From: Cryphonectria parasitica EP155
Taxonomy: Eukaryota; Ascomycota; Sordariomycetes; Diaporthales; Cryphonectriaceae
NCBI RefSeq assembly: GCF_011745365.1
Contig: NW_024468909.1
Location: 6,820,001 to 6,884,000, forward strand
Length of the DNA stretch: 64,000 nt
Reading direction: 5' to 3'
Each line of letters opens with the position of its first letter. Position 1 is the first letter of the stretch. The notes beneath the pieces are model-generated. The model had not been told where the DNA came from and ran no database searches. It saw only the letters and a list, made by a program, of their open reading frames with translations. The position numbers and the translations under genes are program-made. Shown here one piece after another: positions 46,052 to 56,767 of this stretch.

Positions 46052-46059
46052 TATAAGAG
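46052..46059 (+). promoter_or_regulatory. Possible TATA element of the aquaporin gene
   Basis: TATAAGAG lies 130 bases upstream of the ATG at 46182. The match to the TATA consensus is only partial. Confidence 0.3.
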
Positions 46060-46181
46060 GGAAGTGGTGTTCTACTCTGCCTTTCTTTTGACCGTGTGTA
46101 GACTTCAGGAGTCTGCGCCCACTTGGAATCACTTGTATCAATTATTACATTGTCTCTGGAACCACCGCTGTCCCTTTTGCC

Positions 46182-47247
46182 ATGGCACCAAACACCTTCC
46201 TCAAACACGTGAGGCTCCACGCCGTCGAAATCTCTGGAGAGTTTGCAGGAACATTTCTGTTCCTGCTGATGGCACTCTCCGCGGCGCAAGTGGCCAACTC
46301 TGACACTTCTCACGTGGGGGACGGCGTCCATCCTGGGGACATCAATCTCACGCAGCTTCTGTATATCAGCCTTGCGTTTGGGTTCTCCCTGGCCGTCAAT
46401 GTTTCCATCTTTGCCAGAGTTAGCGGTGGCCTCTTCAATCCCGCTGTAAGTCTCTTGAGAAGGTTTTGCTGATTATCAGCATATAATTAGTTCCCTACAG
46501 GCTTGTTAAACTCAACTGGAAACATCTTGACTGACATGAACTATCCAAGGTCACCCTAGGAATGTGCCTTGTGGGCAAAGTGGCCTGGATCAAAGGCATC
46601 TTCCTAGCCGCCGGCCAGGTCCTCGGAGCTGTCGTCGCATCTCTCCTCGTCAAGATCATGTTCCCAGGCACCTATGTCATCCAGACCAAGCTCGGCCATG
46701 GCGCCTCGCCCCTCCAGGGCCTGCTCATCGAGGCTTTCCTTACCATGCAGCTGATGCTTGCCATCTACTTCATGGCCGTTGAGAAGCATGAGGGCAACGC
46801 GTTGGCGGCACTCGTCATTGGCTTTGCACTTTTCGTGGCTGAGTATGTCTATGCCCCTTTGGAAAACTCTCTCTCTCTCTCCGTATGAAAATGGAGTTTC
46901 GGACCGTCTTGCTGATTTCTGAAACTTCTTTCTTTTCCTTTACCTAGATTGCCTGGTATCTATTACACCGGTGGCTCTCTTAACCCGGCAAGAACTTTTG
47001 GCCCGGACCTGGTCATGCTCGACTTTGGCAGTACTCACTGGATCTACTGGCTGGGCCCTCTTCTAGGTAAGTAGTGTTATTTATCTCGACTAAGATCCGC
47101 TCGGGTCCGCACTAAGCCAAATGATGCTAATATCTATTTCCCCCAGGTGCTACTCTGGCTGCTGGATTCTACAGATTCATCAAGCTTCTGCAGCTTGAAT
47201 CTGCTGAGGCATATGAAGATGCTGAAAGAGAGCCACTCTTGCCTTAG
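46182..47247 (+). CDS. Orthodox aquaporin (MIP family water channel)
   Basis: Four exons, 46182-46445, 46550-46842, 46948-47066 and 47147-47247, give 258 residues with six membrane helices. The two pore half-helices are intact: [11 protein letters not shown] (Asn86) and [11 protein letters not shown] (Asn198, with the selectivity Arg201). The residue after that Arg is Thr rather than the Asp typical of aquaglyceroporins, so water rather than glycerol is the likely main substrate. The helix-1 motif [13 protein letters not shown] is also typical. Intron 1 falls exactly after the first NPA, intron 2 before the loop leading to the second. The C-terminus is short and acidic ([13 protein letters not shown]). 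The protein is a membrane protein in plasma membrane or vacuole; the location is not visible from sequence. Confidence 0.93.
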
Positions 47248-48613
47248 AACACGTCAAAGTTTCTATATGGTGGTACAAACTAGAAGGACTTCAGATTCCT
47301 CGCCGTGCTATGTTAAAGGATTGGAAGGAATACTGGCACTGAGTACTCAGACGGTGACATCTCTTGCAAGTGGCTTTATCGCTTTTCTCAGAGTGTGCAG
47401 GTTTAACAAGAGAGAGAGCAACAAGAGACATAAGTGGTACGAGGTGACAATGTAATGTTTCAAGTTTGGTATCTAGGTACTTAGTAAGGAAGATTTGGTA
47501 GACGGAATTTCTTCTTCTCCTGGTAGTATTGGAATATACAGACAATGTGCGTTGCTGTGTTCAAGGGTTCTGCGTCCCAAGACTCCTTGAGGCCTATTTT
47601 CCCCAATCAGTTTATCTTGGGCAAAAGAGAGAGAGAGATACGACAGCTTTCCTGCGAACGTGTTAGCACAACAATTCAGTTATCCGTTGTGCAGCAATGG
47701 TACTCACATTGACCCTTAGTTCTCGTTGCTTCTCCTGACAGCACATGTGCATTTTAGGGTCTTAAGACTGAAACTCTATTAAATCCATCAAGAGGCTAAC
47801 ACTATGCATAGTCAGATCTTTTGGCTCCTGAGACTGTATTACTTCACGCCAAATAAGGGTTTGCTCCTTGCCTTGGATGTTTTACCAGTTCCTAAAGCAT
47901 TGACGAGTATAAAAACCATGACCTCTGCTGCACACCCCTGAAAATGACCCTTGACATGTCTGCCACAGCAGGTCACACATCCAACCCCCCAACATCTCAA
48001 CACCGCTCAAGTCCTCCCAATCTAGATCTTGACCATGCCTGTTAGATATGCCCCCACCGCTGCTGATCAAAAGCTGATGACACCGTGCGTCATGCTGTAG
48101 TGAGGCGCAGCAAGTGAGTAGTTGAATCTTGTGAGTCACCAAAGAGATCAATTTACACAGGTGTGAGATTCTTATTATGCGACAGCTAAAAGGAGTGACC
48201 ACTCCCTGCTGACTGGAAGGGACAATGGCCTATATAGCTGCGTAGACGGTCGGACTCACACACTTTATCATCTTGTACATGCATGAGCCGCAGCGTCCAC
48301 ATTCGGGTTGGGTTGAAGGCGGACAAAGGGAATCAGCCACTTCGTTTATATTCTTCCTGTCCTCTGAGGAATTAATTACAGTTCAGCTGAACATTTGTTT
48401 CAGGGTCTGCAATTTCATTGCATCTTGAAGAATTATTAGTGAGGTCACAATTCAAGCGTAATCAATTACTACAAGATTGTGACTTTCTCCAGAGCAGACA
48501 CCTCCCCTAATCAATTTACTTGATCCTCAACTGCATTAATTGATGATGAAAAATATTGGGAGCTCCAGCACCACCAAAGGCACAACAATAAAAGATCAAT
48601 AACACCAACAACA
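47248..48613. other. Spacer between the aquaporin and the F-box-like gene
   Basis: About 1.4 kb, AT-rich in part, with no supported gene. A GA run lies near 47626-47637. The right end is the promoter and A/C-rich leader of the next gene. Confidence 0.55.
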
Positions 48614-49897
48614 ATGCACTTCCTGGACTGTCCAGCAGAGCTACGCCAGGCCATCCTGTCTCACCTCCTACCCAACGAAGTCCGCGCCACAGGCTCCATC
48701 TCCAAACCCTCAGCCGTCCTCCCCCTCCTCCTCTCATGCAAGACGATCCGGTCCGACGTCCAGGAGCTCTGCGCCTCCTGGACCCCGACCTTCCGCGTCG
48801 ACCGGCCGCAGGACATAGCGGGCGTCCTGAAGACCTGTCGCCAAGGCAATGGAGGACCTGTCGAAGCAGCACCAGACACGATCCGGCTCCGCCTCTTCGC
48901 AGAGACAAAGATCAAGTATAGCAAGTACGGGAATAGCCACTGGTTCGCAAGCACCGGCGAAACGATCATTGGGCCGTGGGTCGAGGCTGTCGACGACTGC
49001 CTCGTGCCGAAGACGACAACGACGACGACGACGACAACGTCGAAAGCCCACACCATCAAAACCATCATCATCGACTTGACGCCCGCACCGGTGTGGATGG
49101 AACAAGACCGACCCGACTGGGTCCGGGCCACCGTCATTGACAGGCGCTGCAAGCTCCTGTTCGGCACCTGCGCGTCTCTCATCGCGCAGCTGTTCGCGGC
49201 GCTGTCCGAGAAATTCGACGACGAGGCCGGCGTCACCATCCAGCTGGGCGGCGAGGTGGGGTGGAAGTGCCGGTCCGAGGTGGACCAGATCGACGCGCTG
49301 GTGGGGGTCGATGGGGACAAGAGGTACGACGCCAACGAACTCGACATGATGAAGCCTCCGGGGTGGCGCTGCGCGAGGACCAACAGGAGCGTGACGTTTG
49401 CTGGGTCCTGGCTGCGCGGGGGAAAGGACAACCCGATCCACTTGTCTCTACCGCACATCAGCCGTCGCTGGGGCGTTCCGACGAAGCTGGGAGGGGGAAG
49501 CAGCAGCAGTAGTATTAATATCCCAGGGTCGGAGTGCGAACTCAAGCGACGGCGCAGGCTCCTGGCGAAGAAGGATGGTGATGGGCTGGAATCCCCTCAT
49601 CTTGGACTGGACGCGTGCGGCGTTCTGGAGCCTGTGGACTGGAGTCAGGACTCGATCACGTCGTATTATAAGGTGGCTCGTGAGGACGAGAGGGCAGCGA
49701 GGGATGTGTTGGGCCGGGTACTTGCCCTTGCTGTGGAGAGCAAGCAGCTGTGCGGCGGCGACAGCATACTTTGGTATGATTTCCCGCGGGCGGTGAGAGA
49801 GAGGCGGAGGTTGGTCCATCTTCTTGCTAGTGACTTGGGACTGGCGAGTGAGAGTGTAGACGAGCAAGGGGAGAGGTTTGTGAGAATCACTCTTTGA
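48614..49897 (+). CDS. Hypothetical protein with F-box-like N-terminus
   Basis: A single exon encodes 427 residues. The start MHFLDCPAELRQAILSHLLP resembles the first helices of fungal F-box and related domains (consensus FL-LP-ELR-I), and LLLSCKTIRSDVQEL continues the pattern. This suggests, but does not prove, binding to Skp1 in an SCF ubiquitin ligase. The rest resembles the many unclassified fungal proteins with this N-terminus: no WD40, LRR or Kelch repeats are seen. A polythreonine run (about residues 135-143) comes from an ACG/ACA repeat, and a Ser run lies near 296-299. Codon use is GC-rich and like that of its neighbours, so it is a genuine gene. Confidence 0.7.
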   Translation: MHFLDCPAELRQAILSHLLPNEVRATGSISKPSAVLPLLLSCKTIRSDVQELCASWTPTFRVDRPQDIAGVLKTCRQGNGGPVEAAPDTIRLRLFAETKIKYSKYGNSHWFASTGETIIGPWVEAVDDCLVPKTTTTTTTTTSKAHTIKTIIIDLTPAPVWMEQDRPDWVRATVIDRRCKLLFGTCASLIAQLFAALSEKFDDEAGVTIQLGGEVGWKCRSEVDQIDALVGVDGDKRYDANELDMMKPPGWRCARTNRSVTFAGSWLRGGKDNPIHLSLPHISRRWGVPTKLGGGSSSSSINIPGSECELKRRRRLLAKKDGDGLESPHLGLDACGVLEPVDWSQDSITSYYKVAREDERAARDVLGRVLALAVESKQLCGGDSILWYDFPRAVRERRRLVHLLASDLGLASESVDEQGERFVRITL

Positions 49898-49934
49898 GTG
49901 ATCTGGGATAAATGTCTTCTAAGTCTATTCTATT

Positions 49935-49948
49935 GGGGGGGGGGGGGG
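49935..49948. repeat. 14-base G homopolymer in the 3' flank
   Basis: The run starts 38 bases after the stop codon of the F-box-like gene, so it is probably in its 3'-UTR. Confidence 0.85.
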
Positions 49949-50100
49949 TATTGAGTCTACTAGGTCCCATCTTGTTGTCTCTCTTCTGTGTCCTGTTGGG
50001 TCCAAAACTATCCAATCTGTCCGTCTTCAGGCAAGATGCCTTCCTCAAAAATAAGAAGCAAAAAATAACCAAACAGCTTTCTAAAGGATCGTATCAAGTA

Positions 50101-50142
50101 CTGTCTGACCCCCCCTTGCCAGACACCCGTACCCGCCGGACA
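50101..50142 (+). repeat. Left terminal inverted repeat of the transposon
   Basis: It begins CTGTCTGACC, has a run of seven C and ends GCCGGACA. It matches the reverse complement of 52263-52304 at 41 of 42 positions; the mismatch is A at 50121. Confidence 0.95.
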
Positions 50143-50395
50143 GCTAATTTCCGACAGCGCCATACAAATACCAACATCCTCACTTACATATTATTTCCTC
50201 AATATTGAAGCTATTCAGAAACTGTTTTGATAGATAGATAGCCCTTTAATTGACGAATCTATTGATATACTTATATCTATGCCTGGACGCCTTATGACGC
50301 AATTCTGGCAATGCCGGAAGCTAATATCTGTTCCTTCCTGTCTTCATATCCATGATCCTTTTCCTTCAACAATCTTCTACCTCAAGCAAGCCACA

Positions 50396-52152
50396 ATGCC
50401 TTCCCACGCCTGGAATGAGGAGAATATGGCTGATGCCCTCTTCGATATTATAGATAACCATTTATCTTTACGAAAATCAGCCAAGAAACACGGAATCGCC
50501 CCCCAAACGCTGTCAGATCGGCTGCATGCAGGGTCCTCAGTTCAAGAAGCAAAGCAACCTCAACAACGCCTTTCTACTACTGAGGAAAAGAAGATATCGA
50601 GATGAATCATCAAGCAGGAGAGCCTAGGATATGCTCCATCAGCTTCTGCTGTGCGTGGTGTTGTAGGAGCCCTCCTCAAGCAGAAGGGAGATCTCAATGC
50701 CCTTGGCTGCAAATGGATAGAGGGCTTCAAGAAGAGAAATCCTCAAATTCGCCATAAAATAGGCACTCGCCAGGAAGCCACCAGATACGATGCCTTCACC
50801 CCGAAAGCTGTTAATTAGTATTTCGACATTCGCGAGAAGGAATATGGGTGGATTGAGCTACAGCTTACAGTGAATGTGGATAAGGGTGGCATTATGACTG
50901 GATATAGTAAATTTCTATGGAATCCTCATCTCAGAGCTCCTGAACTGATACTTTTGATAGGCCTGAACTCGCTGGTCCTTGGATCCTCTGAAAAAAAGAA
51001 GGCATTCCTCAAAAGCAGCCAGGACAGAAGCTGGGTTACTCTCATTGAAAGCTGTACAGCTACAAGCCAGCTTCTCAACCCAGGCATCATCTTCAAGAGC
51101 AAAGATCTTTAAAAACAGTGGTTTTCTGAAGACATGGAGCAGTCTGTGCCAACCTGGCGCATGATTACCGATCAAAACAGCTGGACAAGCAATGAAATCG
51201 CAGTAGCATGGCTTGAGGATCTTTTCCTTCTTCAGATGAATAATCTCCGTGAGAATGATATATCTCGAGCTATCCTCCTTATTCTAGATGGCTATAATAG
51301 CTATACATCAGTAAGTTAAGATCTTTTGAAGCTCAAGATAGTATTTCTCGAGGATAATGTGCTGATATAAAACAGCCGGAGTTCATAGCTTCTTGCTACT
51401 TGAATAACGTTTTCCTTTGCTTTCTCCCCGCATACACCTCCTACAGCCTCCAGCCACTAGATAACAGCATATTTGCTGTACTGAAAGCAGCCTATCGGAA
51501 AGAACTTCAAAAGTTGCAAGATCTCACAAACTCAGCCCCTGTTAACAAGATCAACTTTCTACAGTGTCTCATTACAGCCAGAGCAGCAATTACTTCTAAA
51601 GTAGTAAAAGGAGAATGGAAACATAGTAGCAATTATCCAATTAATCGCTATAAAGCCCTATCTCATGAGGAAATCCAGGAGGATAAGCAAAAACGAGGAG
51701 CAGATGAGTTGGAGGAGAACGAGGAGAATGAGCCCATTTCCCATGAGTTTATTACTGCTATAGGCCGAGACCGAAGCTACAACGAACGCAGCAAGTTGAG
51801 GAGGATCGCAAATCACCTTGAAGATCTCCAAGCTGAGGTTATCTTGCTCCAACAGCGAAATGCCTCCCTTAAGGCTTAGAACGAGGCTATTTCGAAGACC
51901 CGAAAGCGCAAGAAGATCCCCAATCCTAACAAACGCTTTATGACTATTTCAGAGGCACTTTCGGCTGGAGAAGAGGCCAACACAGCCCAGGAAGAGGATG
52001 GTTTGCCTGCTGAGGATATTGTGGAGGTTCAAGACGAGGTTGACGAGGAGGACTCTGAGGACGATAATGCAGACATTCCACGTAAGGATTCACCACCAAT
52101 TCGTCGATCTTCTGGGCGGACTAGCCGTATGCCAACTAGATATTTGGAATGA
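50396..52152 (+). pseudogene. Transposase pseudogene (CENP-B/HTH plus DDE_1)
   Basis: The reading frame from the ATG at 50396 to 52152, with a 65-base intron (51311-51375, GTAAGT...CAG) removed, spans 564 codons including the stop. Order: an HTH psq-type DNA-binding segment (LSLRKSAKKHGIAPQTLSDR), the second HTH region, the DDE catalytic core and an acidic C-terminal tail. The three catalytic aspartates are present: VNVDKGG (codon 50879), LILDGYNS (51287) and LQPLDNS (51460), the last two separated by 35 residues. Four in-frame stops break it: TGA 50603, TAG 50816, TAA 51110 and TAG 51877. There is no frameshift. Three of the stops can be explained by C-to-T changes in CpA, as repeat-induced point mutation makes. 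The intron joins NSYTS to PEFIASCYLNNVF, restoring the family match. Confidence 0.88.
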
Positions 52153-52262
52153 GGAAATTTAGATCATTTCGATGATATATTTATTATTATTATACGATTT
52201 GAAGTGAATTATTTCTATATACTTGAAAAGGTGGCAATTGTGTGGGCCATTTCGCATTTTAG

Positions 52263-52304
52263 TGTCCGGCGGGTACGGGTGTCCGGCAAGGGGGGGTCAG
52301 ACAG
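52263..52304 (-). repeat. Right terminal inverted repeat of the transposon
   Basis: This is the mirror of 50101-50142, ending GGTCAGACAG before the flanking TA. Confidence 0.95.
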
Positions 52305-52439
52305 TACTCCTGACAAAAACACGTTCGTATAACCCAACGTACGCTTTTTCGTTGTCTTTGTTTCCCCTTCTCCGAGTCGCTGAATATAAAAGGAAGGGAA
52401 AGGAAGAGGAAAAACAAGGAATAAACCCGCTTCAATCTG

Positions 52440-52440
<1 letters not shown>

Positions 52441-52494
<54 letters not shown>
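52441..52494. repeat. (CA)27 microsatellite
   Basis: A perfect 54-base CA run lies between the transposon and the stop codon of the mechanosensitive channel gene, probably inside the channel's 3'-UTR. Confidence 0.95.
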
Positions 52495-52495
<1 letters not shown>

Positions 52496-52518
52496 CCTCT
52501 CTCACACTCAACACGCCA

Positions 52519-54906
52519 TTATACTATACTACCCCCAGCATCACTCCTCTGCCCATCCCGAGTGGCGCTCCTCGGCCGCCCAAAAATCCTCCTCCTCTGT
52601 GTAGAGTTAGAGTCCATCGTCCGGCTCCTGTCCAGCGGCCCCAGCATATCCACGCTCGAGGCATGAGAGCTGCTGCTGTTCGCGGCGGCCTCCTCGCGCA
52701 GCACCTGCAGCCTGGCTAGGTTGGTAGCGGCGGGGTCCTTGCGGGACTCAAACACATCGCCAAAGTCAGGCACCCTGTTCTCGTACAGCCTGGCGCGGGA
52801 CTCGGCACGGCGCCTGCGGGTGGCCTCGGCCGCATCGCTCCAGTTGGAAGACGACTGCGACCTGAGCTCGTGGATGCTGCCGTTGTCCCCTCCCCTGGGG
52901 AACCCTTCGTTCTTGGGTCCGATCACAGGGCTTTGGCCTTCGACGGCGGCCGCATCGCTGCTGGGGAACGGCCCTCCTCCCGTGGTTTGTTGTTGTTGGT
53001 TGGGCGGGCTGATGGGGACATAGTAGAATGGGTACTCCTTGGCACCACCAGGTTGGGCCTTGCGGGGGCCCTCGATACCCAGTTCCGTCATCTGGTGCAT
53101 GAGCTCGGCGGCGAATTTGTTGTGGCGTTGGAGGCGGAGCAGCTCGTTCTGGAAGTTGGACTTGTGGAAGAAGATGATGTTCAGGGTGACGGAGTAGACC
53201 TCGTCGATGGTGCGGACCTCGCTGATGATCTGGGGCTGGTAGTCGCGCTTGTTCTCGAGCACAAAATCCAGCATGCGCGCCTTGAGTTCGTCAACCAGGG
53301 CGCTGGGAGTGCCGAAGCGCAGCTTGAGCTCGATGGGGTCCGCGAGACCGCTGCTTCGTCGCTGGTTGAGGATGAAGAGGGTGTTGAGCAGAGAGTTGGG
53401 AGCTTGCACGACTGGAAAAAGGGAGGGTTCTTTGTGTTAGTGATACCAAGAATTATATATATATATATATATCGTCATGAATCCAAACAACTTCTTTTTC
53501 AGGAGGGTGCAAGTACTCACTATGTCCTTCCATTTTCTTGAACTCGGTGTAGAGAAGAGAGATCTCCATGACATAATAATCATCACCAGTGCCCAGGGAA
53601 CCGGTGTTGCCGTAGACAGTAACGCGATCGCCCACATCAAAAGGATGTTTGACAAAGACGAAAATGATGGACTGCAGAAACTCCTGCGCCGTCGCCTGCA
53701 GCATCCAGGACAGACCAAGAATCGTGGTACCGCTCGTGCCCAGGGCCGAGGCCGCGGACCCGGAGATGATGGAGATGAAGACGATGGCGGCGATGATGAA
53801 GATGATGAAGAGAAAGACCTGATCCAGCTTCTTGATGACCGAGTCCAGGTCCTTGAGCGAGGCGGCGATGGCCTTCTTCTCGAGGTGGATCTCGTTGCAC
53901 ACCAGCTCGAGCTCCTCGACCGAGATGTCCCCGTTCAGGTCCTGGTCAAAGATGCCAAAGCAGGCCTCTGCGTCCTCGGGCGCGGCAAAGGCCTCCTTGA
54001 GGTCGTCCAGGGTGATGGTCTCGGCACCGTCGCGCACAAAGGTGCGGTAGATGCGGCGCGCCAGGATGTGCGAGTTGTGTGTGTTGCGCATCAGCTCCAG
54101 CACCACCTTGCGCGGGTGCCCGCTCGCCATGACCTTGCGGCCCGTGAGGTCGCCAGCCACCCTTCCTGCCGCCTTGCCGATGTTGTTCAGGGCCAGACGG
54201 GCATTCTGCTGCACCATCCTGAGCGGCGTCTTGGCCCCAGACGGACCGCCGTTGGCCTCGGTCCACTCTGGGTCGTCTGTGACCAACTTGAGCTTGGAGT
54301 ACTCGTACAGGCGCACCAGGTAGTCGATGTTGATCCTGTTCTGCTCGATCCTCGACGCGTAGGTCCGCACATGGAACGAGGTCGCGATCCACTGGATCAG
54401 GATCTTCTCGGCAAAGTTGCTGGTGGCCAGCACAAACAGGGCAATGATGACCTTCCAGACGACGTCGATCCAGAGGATGTAAGGGGGGTCGTCGCTGGAC
54501 CCACCACCCCCGCTGCGGTGATTGTCGGTGATGGGCTTGAAGGAGCAGATCAGTCCCAGGAGCCACAGGAAAGCCGCCGTCGGCATCTCCATCTGTCTGC
54601 CAATATCCTTCCACTTCTTGTGGTTGCTCGAGCCAATCACCTTGGCCACTGTGCCAAACGACAAAGGCATCGTGGCTACGATGATACGGCTTGCCCAAAT
54701 GCTGCACCACACAATCTCGAGCCATATGCCGAACCATAGCAGCTGGAGGCCGCCTGCTCCTCCAATGGTTGTGTCGCCATTGAGTGCAAATTTGGCCAAC
54801 AGGATCGGTGTGAGAAGAATAGCAGCCACAGGGATGGCCTATAAGAAGTTTTAGAAAAGCGAATCCTCACCAATAGAAAAAAGTGTGTTTGTTGTGGGAG
54901 GAGGAG

Positions 54907-54954
<48 letters not shown>

Positions 54955-55310
54955 CTTACATAAACAAAATATCGGATGATTCTTGGAAACCTCTTGATCT
55001 CGTTAAAGAGCTTGCGCACAAGGGTCGCCTTCTCTGGGGGTTTCGTCGTAGGAATTTGAGGCTCCCTCGTCAGAGTGTCAAAGGCATCCTCTGGCGGGGC
55101 CTCTGGGCGATGCCTGCGACTCAAGGACTTGGATCTGCGGCGCGAGCCCTCCCGCTCTCTCTTCTCCTCGTTGCTGGCGAGACGCTCGGCCCGCAGCAGC
55201 TCGAGGTCATCCATGAGACGGGTCGCATTTTCCTGCGACTCGGACTGGTTCAAGGTGTTTGTGTCTTGATAGAAAGGGTCAGCCGAGTCAGGGCTCTGGC
55301 GGGCGGCCAT
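52519..55310 (-). CDS. EF-hand mechanosensitive ion channel (MscS family, Msy-like)
   Basis: Three minus-strand exons, 55310-54960, 54838-53521 and 53411-52519, give 853 residues. After a charged cytosolic N-terminus come hydrophobic helices (for example AIPVAAILLTPILLAKFAL and LWFGIWLEIVWCSIWA). A canonical EF-hand loop DQDLNGDISVEE starts near residue 415. The MscS core follows: helices LFIIFIIAAIVFISIISG and SWMLQATAQEFLQSIIF, then the beta domain HPFDVGDRVTVYG. Fission-yeast Msy1/Msy2, ER channels that act in calcium responses to hypo-osmotic shock, have the same design, so that role is likely. The tail is Ser/Gln-rich with a QQQ stretch. The start at 55310 was chosen because the ATG at 55436 only adds a hydrophobic leader from sequence looking like 5'-UTR. 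Intron 1 contains a (GA)n run and intron 2 an (AT)n run. Confidence 0.92.
54911..54950. repeat. (AG)20 microsatellite inside intron 1 of the channel gene
   Basis: A 40-base AG run, (CT)n on the coding strand, lies just after the donor of the 121-base first intron. Its length could influence splicing because it fills a third of the intron. Confidence 0.9.
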
Positions 55311-56726
55311 GGTAATGGGAACAGTGGTTTTGGTGACGAGGAGGATGGCGAAAAGGAGAAAGAGAAGGACGAGGAGTAGGACAAAGACCGAGACATGTAT
55401 CAAGACAAGGAACGAGAGCAGGACGTAGTTGTGCAACCTCAGGAGGTGAACAAGTGAGAGAGCATGAGTAGGCGTGGTGTGAGGTTACTCATTTCTCCTG
55501 GGATGATATAGATACTGCTATAATAGAATAGCCAATACATGGATGATGGGGGTGGGGAGGGGAGGTGTGCGTGAAGGATAAAGACACGCGCACGACACAC
55601 GCACACACATACACACGGGTTGTATGTGGAGCGTCCTCTGGGACGGGTGGGGAATTGAACTTACGGCTCATCAGAAGGCTCGGATCAGCCTTCTCGCTGG
55701 TGTCGACGTGTACCGGGGACGTCATGGCGGGCGAGGTTCAACCGGAGCCAGACGGCGGTATACTGTGGTACTGTACAGTGATAGTACAGTACAGTACAAA
55801 GAAATTGTATGTCTCGGTTGCAAAGAAAACCCTAGACGACCGACCGACCGACCGCCTTTGGGCTACATGGGCCCGATGTGTTGATGTGTGTGTGTGTGTG
55901 TGTGTGTGTTTCGTAATGCTCTCCCCGCCAGTCGATAGAGGCTCCCACCCTCTTTTCCTTTCAGATTCAGGTTTAGACCATAGGCAGGACAAGAGCTGAG
56001 ACCGACCTCAACAAGCAAGGCGGATGACGATCAATTCCAGACGCGATGAATTCGACACACAAAAGGGTCCACGTCTCTGGCGGGTCTCGACTGTTGAAAG
56101 CTCCACAAGTAAAGGACTGGCCTTATGAGCGAGGGACTCGAAATAGATCCAGTTTGTAGTGGAGAGAGCGTTTCCCACTGGGCTGGGATCCGTTGTGTTT
56201 GTGTACTGAGTAAGTTGAGAGAGAGAGAGAGAGAGACGGAGTGTGTGAGTGACGTAGTTCTTTTCGGGAAGCCGTCAGTCGATATCATCAAGATGAATTC
56301 TGAACAAAATGCTGAGTTAGTTGAAGTTGTTCTTCTCTTCTTTCCTTAGTCACCTCTCTCTCTGTATGATGGGACTTCGTGTACGCTCACACAGTATCGG
56401 AAAATAGATTGGAGCTTACTTACACAGGAGACACTGACAAAAGGAGAAGAAGAAAAGGCAGGAAGATGGGTTCGGGTGGATCTTCATGTCGCAAGTTGAA
56501 GCAGGACGAAAGAGCTGCATCCATCCCCAAAGCACCGAAAACCCATTTCACCAGTCAACTATGGTCTCTTGCCTCCCACCTGAAATTTAGTACGCAGATC
56601 AACCAAACTAGAGACCCTTTTTTTTTTCTTTCTCTTCTTGACAAGATCCATTTCCTCTGGGCAAAAGTCTTGGTGGCTCCTTCGGCTGGTAGTCCAGCCC
56701 TGCATATTCTTTTCTTCTTTCTTTTC

Positions 56727-56767
<41 letters not shown>

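Larger units (their letters stand above)
44786..46181. other. Spacer between the ABC transporter and the aquaporin
   Basis: About 1.4 kb with no supported gene. It holds the transporter 3' flank, a T run near 45572 and an 18-G homopolymer (45909-45926), then the aquaporin promoter. Confidence 0.55.
50101..52304 (+). mobile_element. Complete, inactivated Fot1/pogo-class DNA transposon
   Basis: The element is 2204 bases, bounded by 42-base terminal inverted repeats that differ at one position and flanked on both sides by the dinucleotide TA (50099-50100 and 52305-52306), the target duplication of the Tc1/mariner superfamily. Inside is a single transposase gene of DDE_1 (pogo/Fot1) type, damaged by stop codons. 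The surrounding sequence is spacer between the F-box-like gene and the channel gene, so the insertion broke no visible gene. The good preservation of the ends suggests a fairly recent insertion. Confidence 0.93.

Noticed and set aside
48661..49545. 294- and 235-codon minus-strand frames across the F-box-like gene
   Set aside because: Shadows of the GC-rich plus-strand gene, whose N-terminus matches a known domain pattern.
53477..54739. 420-codon plus-strand frame across the channel gene
   Set aside because: Antisense shadow of the MscS/EF-hand coding exon, which has clear domain motifs.
56729..56760. Long T run considered as the tail of a retroposed element on the minus strand
   Set aside because: No element body, target duplication or coding trace adjoins it.
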